A stretch of DNA of 64,000 bases, from assembly GCA_029207755.1 (NCBI GenBank), contig JARCOQ010000002.1:59201576-59265575 (forward strand), written 5' to 3'. Both the position numbers and the translations under genes were made by a program. Origin of the DNA: Chamaea fasciata (lineage: Eukaryota; Chordata; Aves; Passeriformes; Sylviidae). Below the pieces are notes generated by a model that saw only the letters and a program-made list of their open reading frames with translations, searched no databases and was not told the DNA's origin. Of this stretch, positions 24,010-34,942 are shown piece by piece (position 1 is the first letter of the stretch; each line of letters starts with the position of its first letter).

Positions 24010-27000
24010 CATTAAACATTTACCTAATGTTTAAATTTTTTCTTTATTATTTTCTTACCTAAGGAAAACTGAAGTTCCCACCATATGTTCACTCATTTAG
24101 TCTCTTACAGCCACAGACATTATGGTACGCCCAGCTCTGCACATTGATAGAGTTTATGCTTAAGCAATATTTATACAGCAGAAATCATGCCTGCTTCAGT
24201 ACATTATTAACAGTGGATAAATACTAATCTGGCCAACACTCTCAGCCAGTTAAGCAGCAATAAGTAGTAAAGTTTTTGAGTATTATCGGATTAATGATCT
24301 TGGACTGAAACTTAGACGCCAATAGCTTTATTATAATACCAGCCTGTATCACAAACTGACTACAGAGAGTAGTAATAGAAAGGAAAGCTTATGAAGTACC
24401 ATGAATTTAAAATTAGTAGGTATTGAGAAAAACCATCTAGGGTACATATAATATTGCAGTACAGAGCATTACTTTGAAAGTATGGGTAATTTTAGAAAGA
24501 AAATATTTAAAAAAAAAAAAAGAAAAATTGCAATCATCATGTTCTTTGGACTAATAAAGATATTAAAAATTGCTAACAAATATTTTCCTTTATTTTGAAG
24601 AACCTGAATTAGGCCATTAATTACTAAAATAAGCTTATAGAAAAAAATCAAAAGATAAATAAAAAAATAAAATCATTAAGATTTTGAGAATCTCCTTTTG
24701 AGATTTCAGAAGTCCTATGTGGAATTAACTTCTGTTTGTTAGGGTTTTATGCTGCCTATCACCATAGTGTCTGATTTCTGTCCATGTAAAATCAATAGCT
24801 ATAAAAAAATTATAATGAAATTCAAAGATTAAAAAGGAAGGAAAAAATGAACAAAATTTTGCCTAGCTTCTTTGGCAGTTATTTGTATTTTTTGTTTTTT
24901 GGGGGTTTTTTGGGGCAACAGTTTGTCACAAGCTTCTTTTATTCATAATTAGATATTTCAATGGCAGTAATACAAATATCATTCTTCTATCCATGCTGTC
25001 CTGCAATGTGCTGTACAGATTTTTAAAGATGAAAACTGATATCATAGCAAAAAAAGTCTGGGTGCATAAAATGATACTGGAGAAAAAGAGAAGATCAGGT
25101 TATACTAAAATTAGATGCACTGCATTGGCTACGGAAGTTGCACTAGGGATACAAAGTACTCACTAGGTAAATCCCTCTAAAGTCTTCATTATTTTTTGTT
25201 TTCTTATTCTTTATGTTCTATTTCCGTTTTCAAATCCTCTGTTTAAAGCAACTGTACATCTGCATAGTACAGTATTTAAAACAGTGGACCATCATACAAG
25301 CACACAAATTAAAGCTTTGAGGTTACAGAAAAGATCTTCTTGAGCCTCCTCTTCTGCTGCACTCCTATCATGCAATTGCATCTAAGTCTGATACAGCTGA
25401 ATTCATCTCATCCATCTTCCACCACGTAATATCAACATGATCAGCCAGTCTCCTTCTGCAAGAAAGAGAACCAGGCACCTTGAGAAAGAGATTAATCCTC
25501 TTGTAAAGCAGACATTCATTTCAAGAGATATATCGAACCCCAAAAAATTATGGAAGAACTCACAATTGAAAATAAAAGGCGTCTACACAACTTACTTAAT
25601 TTACATAGGTAGGTCATTTGTGAGACAAATCTCACCAACCCAGGAAGATGTTTATGTAGTCAAAGATGAGATTTCTAGTTTTCTTTGAGATTTAGGCAAA
25701 TAAGTTGCTTAAAAACTGCCATCTGAATTGTTAGATACCTTATTGATTTATCTTGCCATGACCTTTACTTTACCATCTTTCTGAAAAGCAGAATGGAAAT
25801 AGTACCACTTGTTCCCCCCAAAGGGATCTCTATTGTGAAGATAAGTGCATTTTTTGTGAGGGGATCAATCTCAATGAAAATGGGGACCACATACGTATGA
25901 GGACTTTTTATTTTATGCCTGAAAACTACATCATACATTCTGAAAATTAGAAAAACAACAGTAACAATAGCTCTCCTAGTCCTTTCTTAAAACTCATTTT
26001 TGTAGTATAAATATGGGATCACTAATATTATCACAATTTTGTGGTATTACTACCATAAATAAATGCTAAACATTGCTTTAGTGTATAAATGCAGAACCTA
26101 GAACTTTTGTTATACAGCACATAAACATATATCATACAAAAAAAGAGAAAAAAAGGTGGATGGAAAAAAACTGGAGTGGTTTTAAAATCATGAATGCTCT
26201 GAGCCAGGTACATCAGTAACAATGTCATTAGAGTTTTCAGAATGTGCCACAAGCCTGGAAAGTTTATAGTTTCACCACACGTTGCAGAGTTTATTATTTC
26301 AGGACTGAAATCTACAAACATAATGAAATTGAATTGAATATACAAGGCTGGATATGTACCTTGAGGACATTTCAAATATTCACACACTGAGAAACAGTAG
26401 AGAAGGAATATAAGGATAAACAAAATGTGGCATATAGAAGTAAGTACCAGAAAACAGAAGAGAATAAGACAGAAGGAGATAAAACTGATAAAATAACAGA
26501 AGATTCTGGGAGGTTTTTTACATCTTCTTTGCATATCCTTTCATTATTTTGGCGAATTTTAGAAGCTTTTTTTTTTTCTTTTTTTCTTAACCAGAGAGAG
26601 ATTATATGAACAACCATATAAGAGACTATATAATATTAAAGTATCTCAGCAGCCCACAATAAATTCCTCTGCTGACCACTTTCTACCCCAGCCTACTTCA
26701 GTACAAAAGATTTCCTCAAAAAGAGATTTAGCAAAGTATATAGCTTTGGGGGTTCAAATAATTGAGTGGAAATACCTAGAAGTTTTACAGTTACCTTCAC
26801 TGGCTCAGTCATCACAGTCTCCCAGTCCTGCTTTCCTAGGGTCCTTTTTTGATAGAGCTTGGTGCCAAGTGCACCAGAATCACCCTAGGTAGCTTGTCTC
26901 TGATTAAAACTGCATACCACCGCTCAACAATGAATGGTTGTCTTGTATCTTAGAATGCAGCTTGATGGCTTTCTTATGCCAAAGGATTATTTCTGTGGTG

Positions 27001-29022
27001 AAAAGTCATCTTCAGTTTAGAAAATCCCAGAATTATGAACCGGGAATTAAAAAAGGTTGGGAGGCTGAGTTAGGTATCATCTTGTTGCTTGTGTGCCTAG
27101 ATCTAAAGTTCCACTTGTTCAGGTGAAATGAAGCCTGAGTTAACCAAGGCTGGGGCTAAGAAGGGAGTTTCTTTGGTTTTCTTTGTGATTTTCATGAGAG
27201 AAAGGAATTGATCAGAACTAATCTAATGCCTACTGTCATTGGTCAAAATTCCACTCTCATACTTCTACCTATATCTTAGTCATGGCTAAATTTTACCATA
27301 AAAATGATTCCTAATCACTAACATCTGCTAATTATTGTGTTTTCCTGGTCTTGGAGGGTAACAGTGCTATACTAGTGGAAATCAGGTCGGAAGCTGAATA
27401 TCTTTTTTCCTATTAAAATGTAACCAGAAGTTCGCTGAGGCACTTCAAGAAAACAATTTGCTCTGTTGTGAGTGAAGAAACATCATCCCAGTAAGGCCTT
27501 GCTTGCACTGCAAATCTACAACTTACTAAGAGTAGCTAATAGCTGTGTTGAAAAGAGGGGAGCTGTGATAATCTGGAGGGCCAGTGGCTCTCAGCATACA
27601 GTGCCTGAAGCTTGATCAATCTGGTTCTGAGTCAGAGGAGGGATAAGAAGAGTTTCTGTTTTCTCAGGAGTGGCATGTCCCAGGATTTATGGTTGTCTAT
27701 AAGCTGTATGTTTCCAATAAAGAATAAAACTGCTTTGGGCTGCATTGCAGAGCTGCTGAATGTGGGTCACATTCTACCTACGAGTAATAATTGGGCCACC
27801 CTACAAGTTAAATATTTATTTTGTAAAAGTCAGTTTCTTGCCACTTTAGTTTCCAAGGGTTCTTTTGATGGTATTAAAGCTATAAGCAGAACTAAATGTC
27901 TGCAGAATTATAGCAAGTTCCTCTATAACATTTCAGTTGAATCTTATTCTTCCCTCAATAGATTAAAAGGTCTTTCATCTCTCCAGTTTTAAGTAGTATT
28001 TTCCACAGTAGCATGAGGACACCACATATCTGCTACTCAGTTTGCTGACTGTTTTAATACTTTATAATTTTGTAATGCTCTCCCCTAAGGCTGTCCAAAG
28101 GTATGGCACAAGCTCTATTCCAATGCCTGATATTAGTTGGCCAAGACAATGTGTTTATTCTTGACTTTTTCCTTTTTCTACTCAATTCATTGAAGAAAAA
28201 GGGAGACTGTGCTGGTAGTGTCAGGGGACCTTGTGCTTTTAAGACAAGATATTTTTTGCATTTATTTAGGAAGCTTCTTCTAATATTAAGAGCTAAGTCC
28301 CCTCAAAAAGGAGAGTAATGAGAGATAAAAGACTAACTGTAGTCATGATTTTTGCTGCTCTAACCACAGAGCCTGTTTCTCTTGGCTGAAAATGTATAGG
28401 ATGAACTTGCCTTTTCAATACGTAGAAATATTACACTTGTTTTACAATTGTATTGCTCAGGTTTGGCAATGCATAACTGAAGTTCATTAGAGACAGATAT
28501 GCATAACATCAAGGTATCAAAAGATTGAATTATTTTGTTTCTTACCTGTGACTATGACTATATCATAGATATTGGCTTTGTGGTTTTGTTTGGGTTTTTT
28601 GTGGGTTTTTGGGGAATTTTTTTATTTTTATTTTTTTTAATTCACCAAAGAAAAAGAAACTGGAAAAACTATTCACTTATTTTTCTCGAGTAAACTAAGA
28701 CTGTAATACTAAGAAAATGCTCACATTAAGTTTTCTGTATTTAACATGATGAGGCAGAAAGGCGTATAATTCTCATTCTTCCTTGGGTCTCAAGCATAAC
28801 ATTTTTTTGGACTGACTTTTATTTCACGGTGCAGAAATTTTGCTGAAGAGGAAAATGGAAAAATGCAACATCTTTGTGCATATTTCTAGGGGGCTGGATA
28901 AAAGATAAGTTAATTATGGAACTGCATAGGTGCAAAAAGAACAGTGGTGTGTCCTGATGTATGAAATTGGAAGCTAATTGCAGGCTTGATATCACATTAA
29001 TGTGATCCTATTGCATCAGCTT
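22849..29022. other. ~6 kb unique AT-rich sequence; T29 run at 23981-24009
   Basis: No gene or transposon recognised. Small items are T29 at 23981-24009, followed at once by a 9-bp stem-loop (24012-24020 with 24026-24034); a G/T-only stretch with G5 and G4 runs at about 24888-24915; and a 38-nt G/T-only stretch at 28577-28614. The longest open frame in the window (167 codons, 26031-26534 minus) lies here. It is Phe/Leu/Ile/Cys-rich translation of AT-rich DNA with no domain I recognise. Confidence 0.45.
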
Positions 29023-29325
29023 TGTATTAGTTTTGGCTGGGATAGAGTGAATTTTCTTCATAATAGATAAATTTTGAATTTGTGCTGAAAACAGTGTGGA
29101 TAACTCAGGGATGTTTTCATTACCTCTCAGCAGGGTTTACACAGCACCAAAGACTTTTCTTCCTCTCAGCCCATGCCACCAGTGAGGAAGCTGGGAGTGC
29201 TCAAGGAGTTGTGAGGGGACACAGGCAGAACAGTTGGTCCCAACAGACCAAAGGGGTATTTCATACTATATATGTGGTGCCTTGCTCAGCATATGTACTA
29301 GAGGGGGGAGATTGGCAGAGTGCTC
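29023..29325 (+). mobile_element. Partial ERV LTR (5' part, truncated)
   Basis: Begins with an LTR-like TGTATTAG followed by TTTTGGCTGGGATAGAGTGA (29031-29050), the conserved start of a very common avian ERV LTR family that I recognise from memory. Homology continues through AGGGTTTACACAGCACCAAAG near 29132, CCAGTGAGGAAGCTGGGAG near 29180 and CCAAAGGGGTATTTCATACT near 29248. The TATA region is decayed to ATATGTA at 29291-29297. Homology fades after AGAGGGGGGAGATTGGCAG (about 29310-29330); the rest of the LTR, including its poly(A) region and CA end, is absent. A 90-codon frame at 29082-29354 has no retroviral protein character and is a chance frame in U3. Confidence 0.82.
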
Positions 29326-32300
29326 CCTGTGACAGCTTTGTCTTAAAGAAATAAATGTAGGAATGACTTCTGATACCAGAAGCAGGGATCCAATGTAATC
29401 AACCATATCTTTTTGTCACATGTGGAGGGATAAGGCACAATCACAACACTAAGGAATATAATTCTCTCAACTGTTCTCTGTATCATCTCAGTTCTTTCTC
29501 CATTCATCATGAGTCCTTGTTAGCAGGACTTTATGGTCCAGAACAATTTGTGTCCTCAGACTTCTTCCTCCTACTTTGATTCTGTCAATAAATATGACTG
29601 TGAATGATCACTTAATGGAGATCCTTGTTCAGTTCAGAAAATGTCATCTAAGTCTGTTTGCTCTAGGGGTCTGATTATTTTCCTAGATCTTGTTTCATCC
29701 TGCCTCAAGCATCACTGTTTTATCTGCTTTGCAATGAATTTGATTCCCAGCTCAGTGAGCTTCTGCAACACCTGAGGATAGCTTTTGGTGTTTTTCATCA
29801 TGGAGACACACTCCCTGGACTGTATTATTATTCAGATCCTCAAGAAGGGCTGTCCTGCTGGTCTCAAGTCTTTCCTTGCTTGAAATTATTTTCCAAATTT
29901 GACAGAATGAGAATCACAGTGCTGAAAGATTTTACAGAAATCCTACAATAATTACCCGAGTGGATGCTGGCATTTCATCCTTAGGGCATGCTGATTAGGA
30001 AATCTACTAAAAGATCTTTTACGTAACCGAAGAATTCCATGTAAGGCTTGTATGGCCTAGCAAAATAATAGATTTACAGTGCATGCACCTCATCTTATAC
30101 AACTTGGGAAATTAGAATAAATCATGATAATGCCAGATAATATCCAAGCCAGATACTATCTAAGGAATTACTCATTAATATTATCACCAGAAATTTACCC
30201 TCAAGAATGTAATTTCCAGTTAACAGTTACAGTTTTTGTTGACAGTAAAGCTGTGTAAAAAGGATTTTTTTTTTTTGTCCTGGCAGTTGAAAGATGCACA
30301 ACACCTTATTTATAATAATGTTTGATTGCTTACTAGTTAAAAAATGTGACACAAAAATGTCCAGAAGAATTTACTATGTCGTGTTCTGCTTGAAATTGAG
30401 TGCAGCACTAGAAACAAGATGATTAGCTCAATCTTGTGCATGTGTCTATCTGTCCATCTGTATTGTTGGTTAAATATTTGTAACCTGCATATATGTATTA
30501 GACTTGGTCTCAGAAAATTGCCAGCTGTGATTTCTATTGGTAGACTCATTCAAGGCTGTCTATAGTCACAATCTGTCCTGGACAGATGAAAGGTTAGACA
30601 ATTTATTCTTAAATTATTACCTCAGTGAAGGAAAGTTTTTAAGAACAGTAATTGTGGTCCCTCTTTAGTCCTAGAGGCTTCTTTAAGTCATACGTTTCAC
30701 TGGTTTAAACACTGGTTTTGGAAAGACCAAGCAGTGGGGGAATAAATAGAAAATCTTAGGCTGTTTCCTAAGGGATATGTATTATCATTATTGACCTGTG
30801 CTAGAAGAAGTAGCAGCTGGAAGTGGAGTTGCACACAGTGTTCCCTGGCATGCTTTTACTTCAATTACAAAGACACCCCTCCAGTTATCAGTGTTAGTAC
30901 CTAGCAGAGCTTTGACTTTCATGTTTCTTTTTCAATACAGGTCAAACAGTCAATGCAGAAATACTGTTCTTCCTCAAACACTTCAGTTCTGTAGGGCACC
31001 ACTGTCACCACAATCATATCCTCTTTAATTTTCAAATCAGCTTTGGATTTGTTCCAGCATCCCCTTTAGTAAATTGATTTTTAAGGGTAAGTGGCTTATA
31101 TTGTCTAGGATTGTTCAGAAACTCTTGCTTTGGAAATTTCAAAAATTTTGAGAGAAGAGAGAAAAACTTCTCTGAATCCTTGCTGAAGTAGAGCATCAGT
31201 AAGATTTATTATTTAGGTGATATTAAATTTCTATTTCTGGAATATTCTTACACATATACACATACATATGCCTCCTTTCTTTGTAATTAAGTGTACCTTA
31301 CAACTTCCTTCCTTGCAGGATCTTGTTAGCAAATAATTACACAAATAGTTTTAATTCTCATATTACTTTTTCTAGTTACTTGTTTTTATCAGCATCACTT
31401 ACACCATCATCAAACTTTCATTTCTGTACTTGGCTAGTTACACTTTGATCCCTTAGTATATTTTATATCTGCTTTCTCTGATGTTTTTTCTCTCTTCTGT
31501 ATGAAAGAAAACCCCTTTAGAGCACCATTCTTCCTGTAATTTACTATTCTAACATACATCTCCTGTTTTCTAGAAGTTGTCATTCTTCTTTGTAGTTGCC
31601 ATCCTGCTTTAAAAATTCAGCCTCTCTCCTAACCTTAACCTGCTTTTTCATCGCAAAACTAGAATTTTACAAGTGGAAATATATACAGAGGATGACTGGT
31701 CTTAATTGACAGAATATCAAATAACAGATACTAGTATTTTCTTCCAATTTAATACCCAGCACTTTGAATATTTTCAGAGTATTGTAGAAAGTCTGCACCA
31801 CATGAATCTATGATAAAATTCCTTAGTGCATTGCCCATTCATTAATTAATCATCCTGGTCACTTAGTGCTATAAGCAAGTACTAAAAGTTAAGGCAACTT
31901 GCATCAGTAGCGCAACTAGAAGAAAAAAAAAAACAGTAGTCCCTGGAAGTGGGCCCAAAACCTAAATTCAATATGACCTTTATCACTAAATAGCAAAAAA
32001 TACTAAGAATCATAATATTAAATGCTCTAGGTCTTTCATGGATTCATGTTTTGCTAGTAGGAAGTGGAGCTGAAAGTCAAACTCAGCCACAAATGAGTCT
32101 CCTTTGTGTTAGGATCCCTCTTTTATTAGGAATGAATGTTTGCAACAAGAAAAAAGGCAAGTATTAATGCTATATTGATAATAACTTATGTTAAATTAAT
32201 TAACATCATGACATTGTCGTATGATATTTGGAAAAATGAATGTTAGGCGGGGAAATGATAAAAGCACAGAAAATTTCTGGAGCTCCAAGATGAAGTGCTT

Positions 32301-33424
32301 CCAGCCAACATCAAGCTATCCCCCACCAAAAATAACATAATCAGCATGTGTGAGAGGAATTTTTCTTGGCAACACTATTGAGTTTCTTTCTTTCCAGAGT
32401 GACGCAGTCACTGGGATTCATGTTAGAACGAAATTTTTGTCTTCCAGCAAGATCTAGGAATAAATATTTGAGACAGATGGACAACCTTGCTTTGCTTTCT
32501 GCTAAAAAAAAATCCTTTCTGACAATAGCAGCAGAGGGGAAACCACCCACTATGCTCTGAGAAATGTTACTCTAAAATATTTCACCAAATTTTTCAGTGA
32601 TTCTTTCCACTGAGAAGATGAGGACAAGGGCCACTCATGGTTTCCTTTCCTGTAGTCCAGTCTAGTTTGATGCTATTCATAAGTCACTCTTTGAATGGCT
32701 GTCACTGAATTTTAAATTCTTTTTGAGCTAAAATCTTGACATTTAGTGTATTCATTCTTTATGAGATGCTGACGAAAAATCTACCAATTGAATTTTGACT
32801 TTTCTATTGCAATTTCCTAAAATGTCACTTGTCCATTTTACTAGCTGCAATCATTGTTAAATCTTTTTACTATAGGGTCACAGTTAACAAGGGGGACATT
32901 TTAAAAGACCTGTGTGGAATAAGGATACGCCATCATAAAATTTCCAAATATTATACATTTTTTAGCATAGTATTTGCTACATTTCTCATTTATAGAAAGG
33001 AAAGTAATTGGGAGAAAAAAGTATCAAATTTTAGGCCATAAAATATATCTTTTACTAATCCTTTCAAATATTCAAATTTAAATAAAAATTATCCATCCCA
33101 CCTAGATGATGCAGAGCTTCTTCTCTGCAGGGTTGGATATTAAACTATCAGATGTTTGATCTTGCACTGCACATGCTATTTCTATAATCTTTGAATTAAA
33201 TGTGAAAATTTGTTATAACAACTATGATACCAAATAAAAATCATTAAGTGATGCTGAATATTTAATTATGATGTAATTTCTTTTTCCCAGAACAACTTTA
33301 TCACTATAAGGACAAGTACTGAAAAAGGCTCCTGGTTACTGGAGCTCACCAAGGCTAAGTAATAGTGCAGAAATGTTAATTCTGATAATCACAGTAAAAC
33401 CAGTTTTTTAATACATGAATTTTA
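29326..33424. other. ~4 kb unique sequence, nothing recognised
   Basis: AT-rich sequence with no supported gene, RNA or transposon. Short frames (up to 76 codons) have no recognisable features. Confidence 0.45.
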
Positions 33425-33627
33425 CAGAATCAAAAGATCACAGAACATTTGATACTGGAAGGCACTTTTGGAGATCATCTAGTTCAGCTTCTCTCGTCAA
33501 GGCAGGTAGAGCTGGAATGTATTGCTCAGGGTCATTCCTGTCAGCTTTTGAATATGTGCAAGGCTGGAGATTTCACAATGTCATTGAAAAAACAGGTTCA
33601 AGTTTTTAACTGTCTTCACAGCAAAAC
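33425..33627 (-). mobile_element. CR1: CR1 LINE fragment (left of a CR1 pair)
   Basis: Antisense CR1 tail: CAGAATCAAAAGATCACAGA at the terminus, then CTTTTGGAGATCATCTAGTT near 33466, GCTTTTGAATATGTGCAAGG near 33544, and CAGGTTCAAGTTTTTAACTG (33593-33612), equivalent to the 'CTGTTCCAGTGCT' block. It stops abruptly where the 3' end of a second CR1 begins. Confidence 0.92.
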
Positions 33628-33866
33628 ATAGAATCACAGAATGTTTTAGGTTGGAAGGGACTTCAAGAATCATCTGTTCCAATCCTCCTGTCATAGACAT
33701 GCACATTCCACGTGACCTGGTTTCTTAAAGCCCCATCCAACCTGGTCTTGAACACTCCTAGGGGTGGGATGCCTTCTCTGGGCATCCTGTTCCAGGCCCT
33801 CACCACCCTCAAAGGAAGAGTTTCTTCCCAATAGCTAATCTAAATCTACCCTCTATCCCCATCTCT
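33628..33866 (-). mobile_element. CR1: CR1 LINE fragment (right of a CR1 pair)
   Basis: A second, less diverged antisense CR1 directly abuts the first. It shows the ATAGAATCACAGAATG terminus at 33628, GGTTGGAAGGGACTTCAAGA (33650-33669), CCCCATCCAACCTGGTCTTG (33731-33750), TGGGCATCCTGTTCCAGGCC (33779-33798) and GCTAATCTAAATCTACCCTC (33834-33853). It is truncated at about 33866. Because its 3' tip joins the interior of the left copy, either it inserted into the older copy or the older copy's truncated 5' end happens to lie at that point. Confidence 0.95.
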
Positions 33867-34300
33867 GTACTGAGAAGAAAACTCCCTGGGACCCCAGGCT
33901 CCATGGCTTTCACCCTCACCCCCACAGTAATGCATTCACACTTGAGACTTGCTCCACGTCTCGCTGACAGCATCATTGGAGCCTGTCAGGAAAAACAGCA
34001 AGAGGAGACAGTCCAAGGGCTGGACAAGCTTTGGCAGTTTCTATGTAACCCATCCAAGCACCCATCAAGCAGGAGGCAGTCCTGGGCAGGAAGCCAGGTG
34101 GGCAGGCAGTATCCTCTGTCCCCCTTCAGAAGCAGTCCCTCTACTGCTGCCACTCACCCCTTCCTCCTGCTGCTGAGGGGAGGGTTCACGCTCATCCTGC
34201 TGGAGTGCATCACTGCACATGGCTCCCAGCCCCTCACCTGCTGCCAGGGCACAAACACTGCTCTCTAGCTCCACATCTTCAAGAAGAGCATTTCATAATG
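33867..34300. other. GC-rich block of unknown origin
   Basis: About 430 bp, visibly more GC-rich than the surrounding DNA, immediately right of a truncated CR1. It contains a 121-codon plus-strand frame (33903-34268, start ATG) rich in Ser, Pro, His and Gln, and overlapping frames on both strands, as expected in GC-rich DNA. I see no LTR ends, no target duplication, no splice-site-bounded exon and no recognised domain. It could be an unrecognised repeat (for example an internal ERV piece) or unique sequence. Confidence 0.4.
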
Positions 34301-34354
34301 GTCCTCTAAACGAGAAGAATGAGATAGACTATGTGCAACATAAAATCCAGTGGG

Positions 34355-34390
34355 AAAAAAACCCCAAACAACCAAACAACCAAACAAAAA
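34355..34390. repeat. A/C-only tract (AACCCCAAACAACCAAAC type)
   Basis: 36 nt with no G or T: A7, then C4, then CAA/CCAAA units. It includes the 11-mer AAAACCCCAAA at 34358-34368, shared with 10600, 11463 and 49658. Confidence 0.85.
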
Positions 34391-34513
34391 GCCCTAGGGG
34401 ATGTAAGTAAAAAGAATATAATATTGACATGCTGGCTTGTATGCACATAGAAATTTTCTGGCATAGATACACTATACTAATTATTCTGTCATAGTTCTAT
34501 CTGTCTTAGCTTC

Positions 34514-34622
34514 CATGTGGACATTCTGTATGCCAAAACTGTTATTTTGTCCCAGAATAATTATTCTAGAGTAATTATTCCAAATAAAATTACTGTTATT
34601 TTGAAACAGAATGTCCACACTG
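34514..34622. mobile_element. Candidate MITE-like inverted-repeat element, hAT-like ends
   Basis: A 109-bp palindromic unit. The outer arms are perfect over 14 bp: TGTGGACATTCTGT at 34516-34529 and ACAGAATGTCCACA at 34606-34619. The inner part is a second inverted repeat around a CTAGAG centre (GAATAATTATTC and GTAATTATTC, about 34555-34580) with one mismatch. The outermost bases read CA at the left and CTG at the right, so the ends resemble the CAGTGTGGAC-type termini of hAT non-autonomous elements known from reptiles and birds. No 8-bp target duplication is evident and the middle of the arms is poorly paired, so the copy is old or the identification is wrong. It has no coding capacity. Confidence 0.6.
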
Positions 34623-34740
34623 ATTTTTAAAAAATACAGTTATAGTAGCATAGATTGTAGATATGCCAGGAAATATCTATTTGACGACAAGCCTTCCAGT
34701 GGTAGAAAATTTGCTATGAGTTACAACAATTTAAGATTTT

Positions 34741-34942
34741 CTTTTCTTTCTGTTTTTTTTTTTTTTTTTGGTTGATTGGTTGGTTGGTTGGTTTGTTTGG
34801 TATGTTTGTTTCTTTGTTTGTTTGGGTTTTTTTAAGGTTTTGGATTTGTACTTTTTTGTTTGGTTAATTGGTTGGTTCTGTTGGGTTTTAGTTGTTGTTT
34901 GCTGGAATTTTTGTTTCTTTTTTTTTTTTTTTTTTTTTTTTT
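34741..34942. repeat. ~200-bp G/T-rich low-complexity tract
   Basis: T17 (34753-34769), then GGTT/TTTG units (TTGGTTGGTTGGTTTGTTTG-like), then mixed G/T with only a few A or C, ending in T25 (34918-34942). The strand asymmetry is extreme over about 200 bp. It has no coding value and no runs of four G that would suggest a stable quadruplex. Confidence 0.95.

Noticed and set aside
26031..26534. 167-codon minus-strand open frame, the longest in the window
   Set aside because: Phe/Leu/Ile/Cys/Tyr-rich translation of AT-rich DNA, with no domain, signal, splice context or codon signature. Hydrophobic stretches follow from T-richness rather than a designed membrane protein.
27612..27992. 126-codon plus-strand frame
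   Set aside because: Begins at a non-ATG codon, shows no recognised domain and lies in plain AT-rich sequence.
33903..34268. 121-codon plus-strand frame in the GC-rich block
   Set aside because: Overlaps other frames on both strands and has no recognised domain or splice sites. Fewer stop codons are expected in GC-rich DNA.
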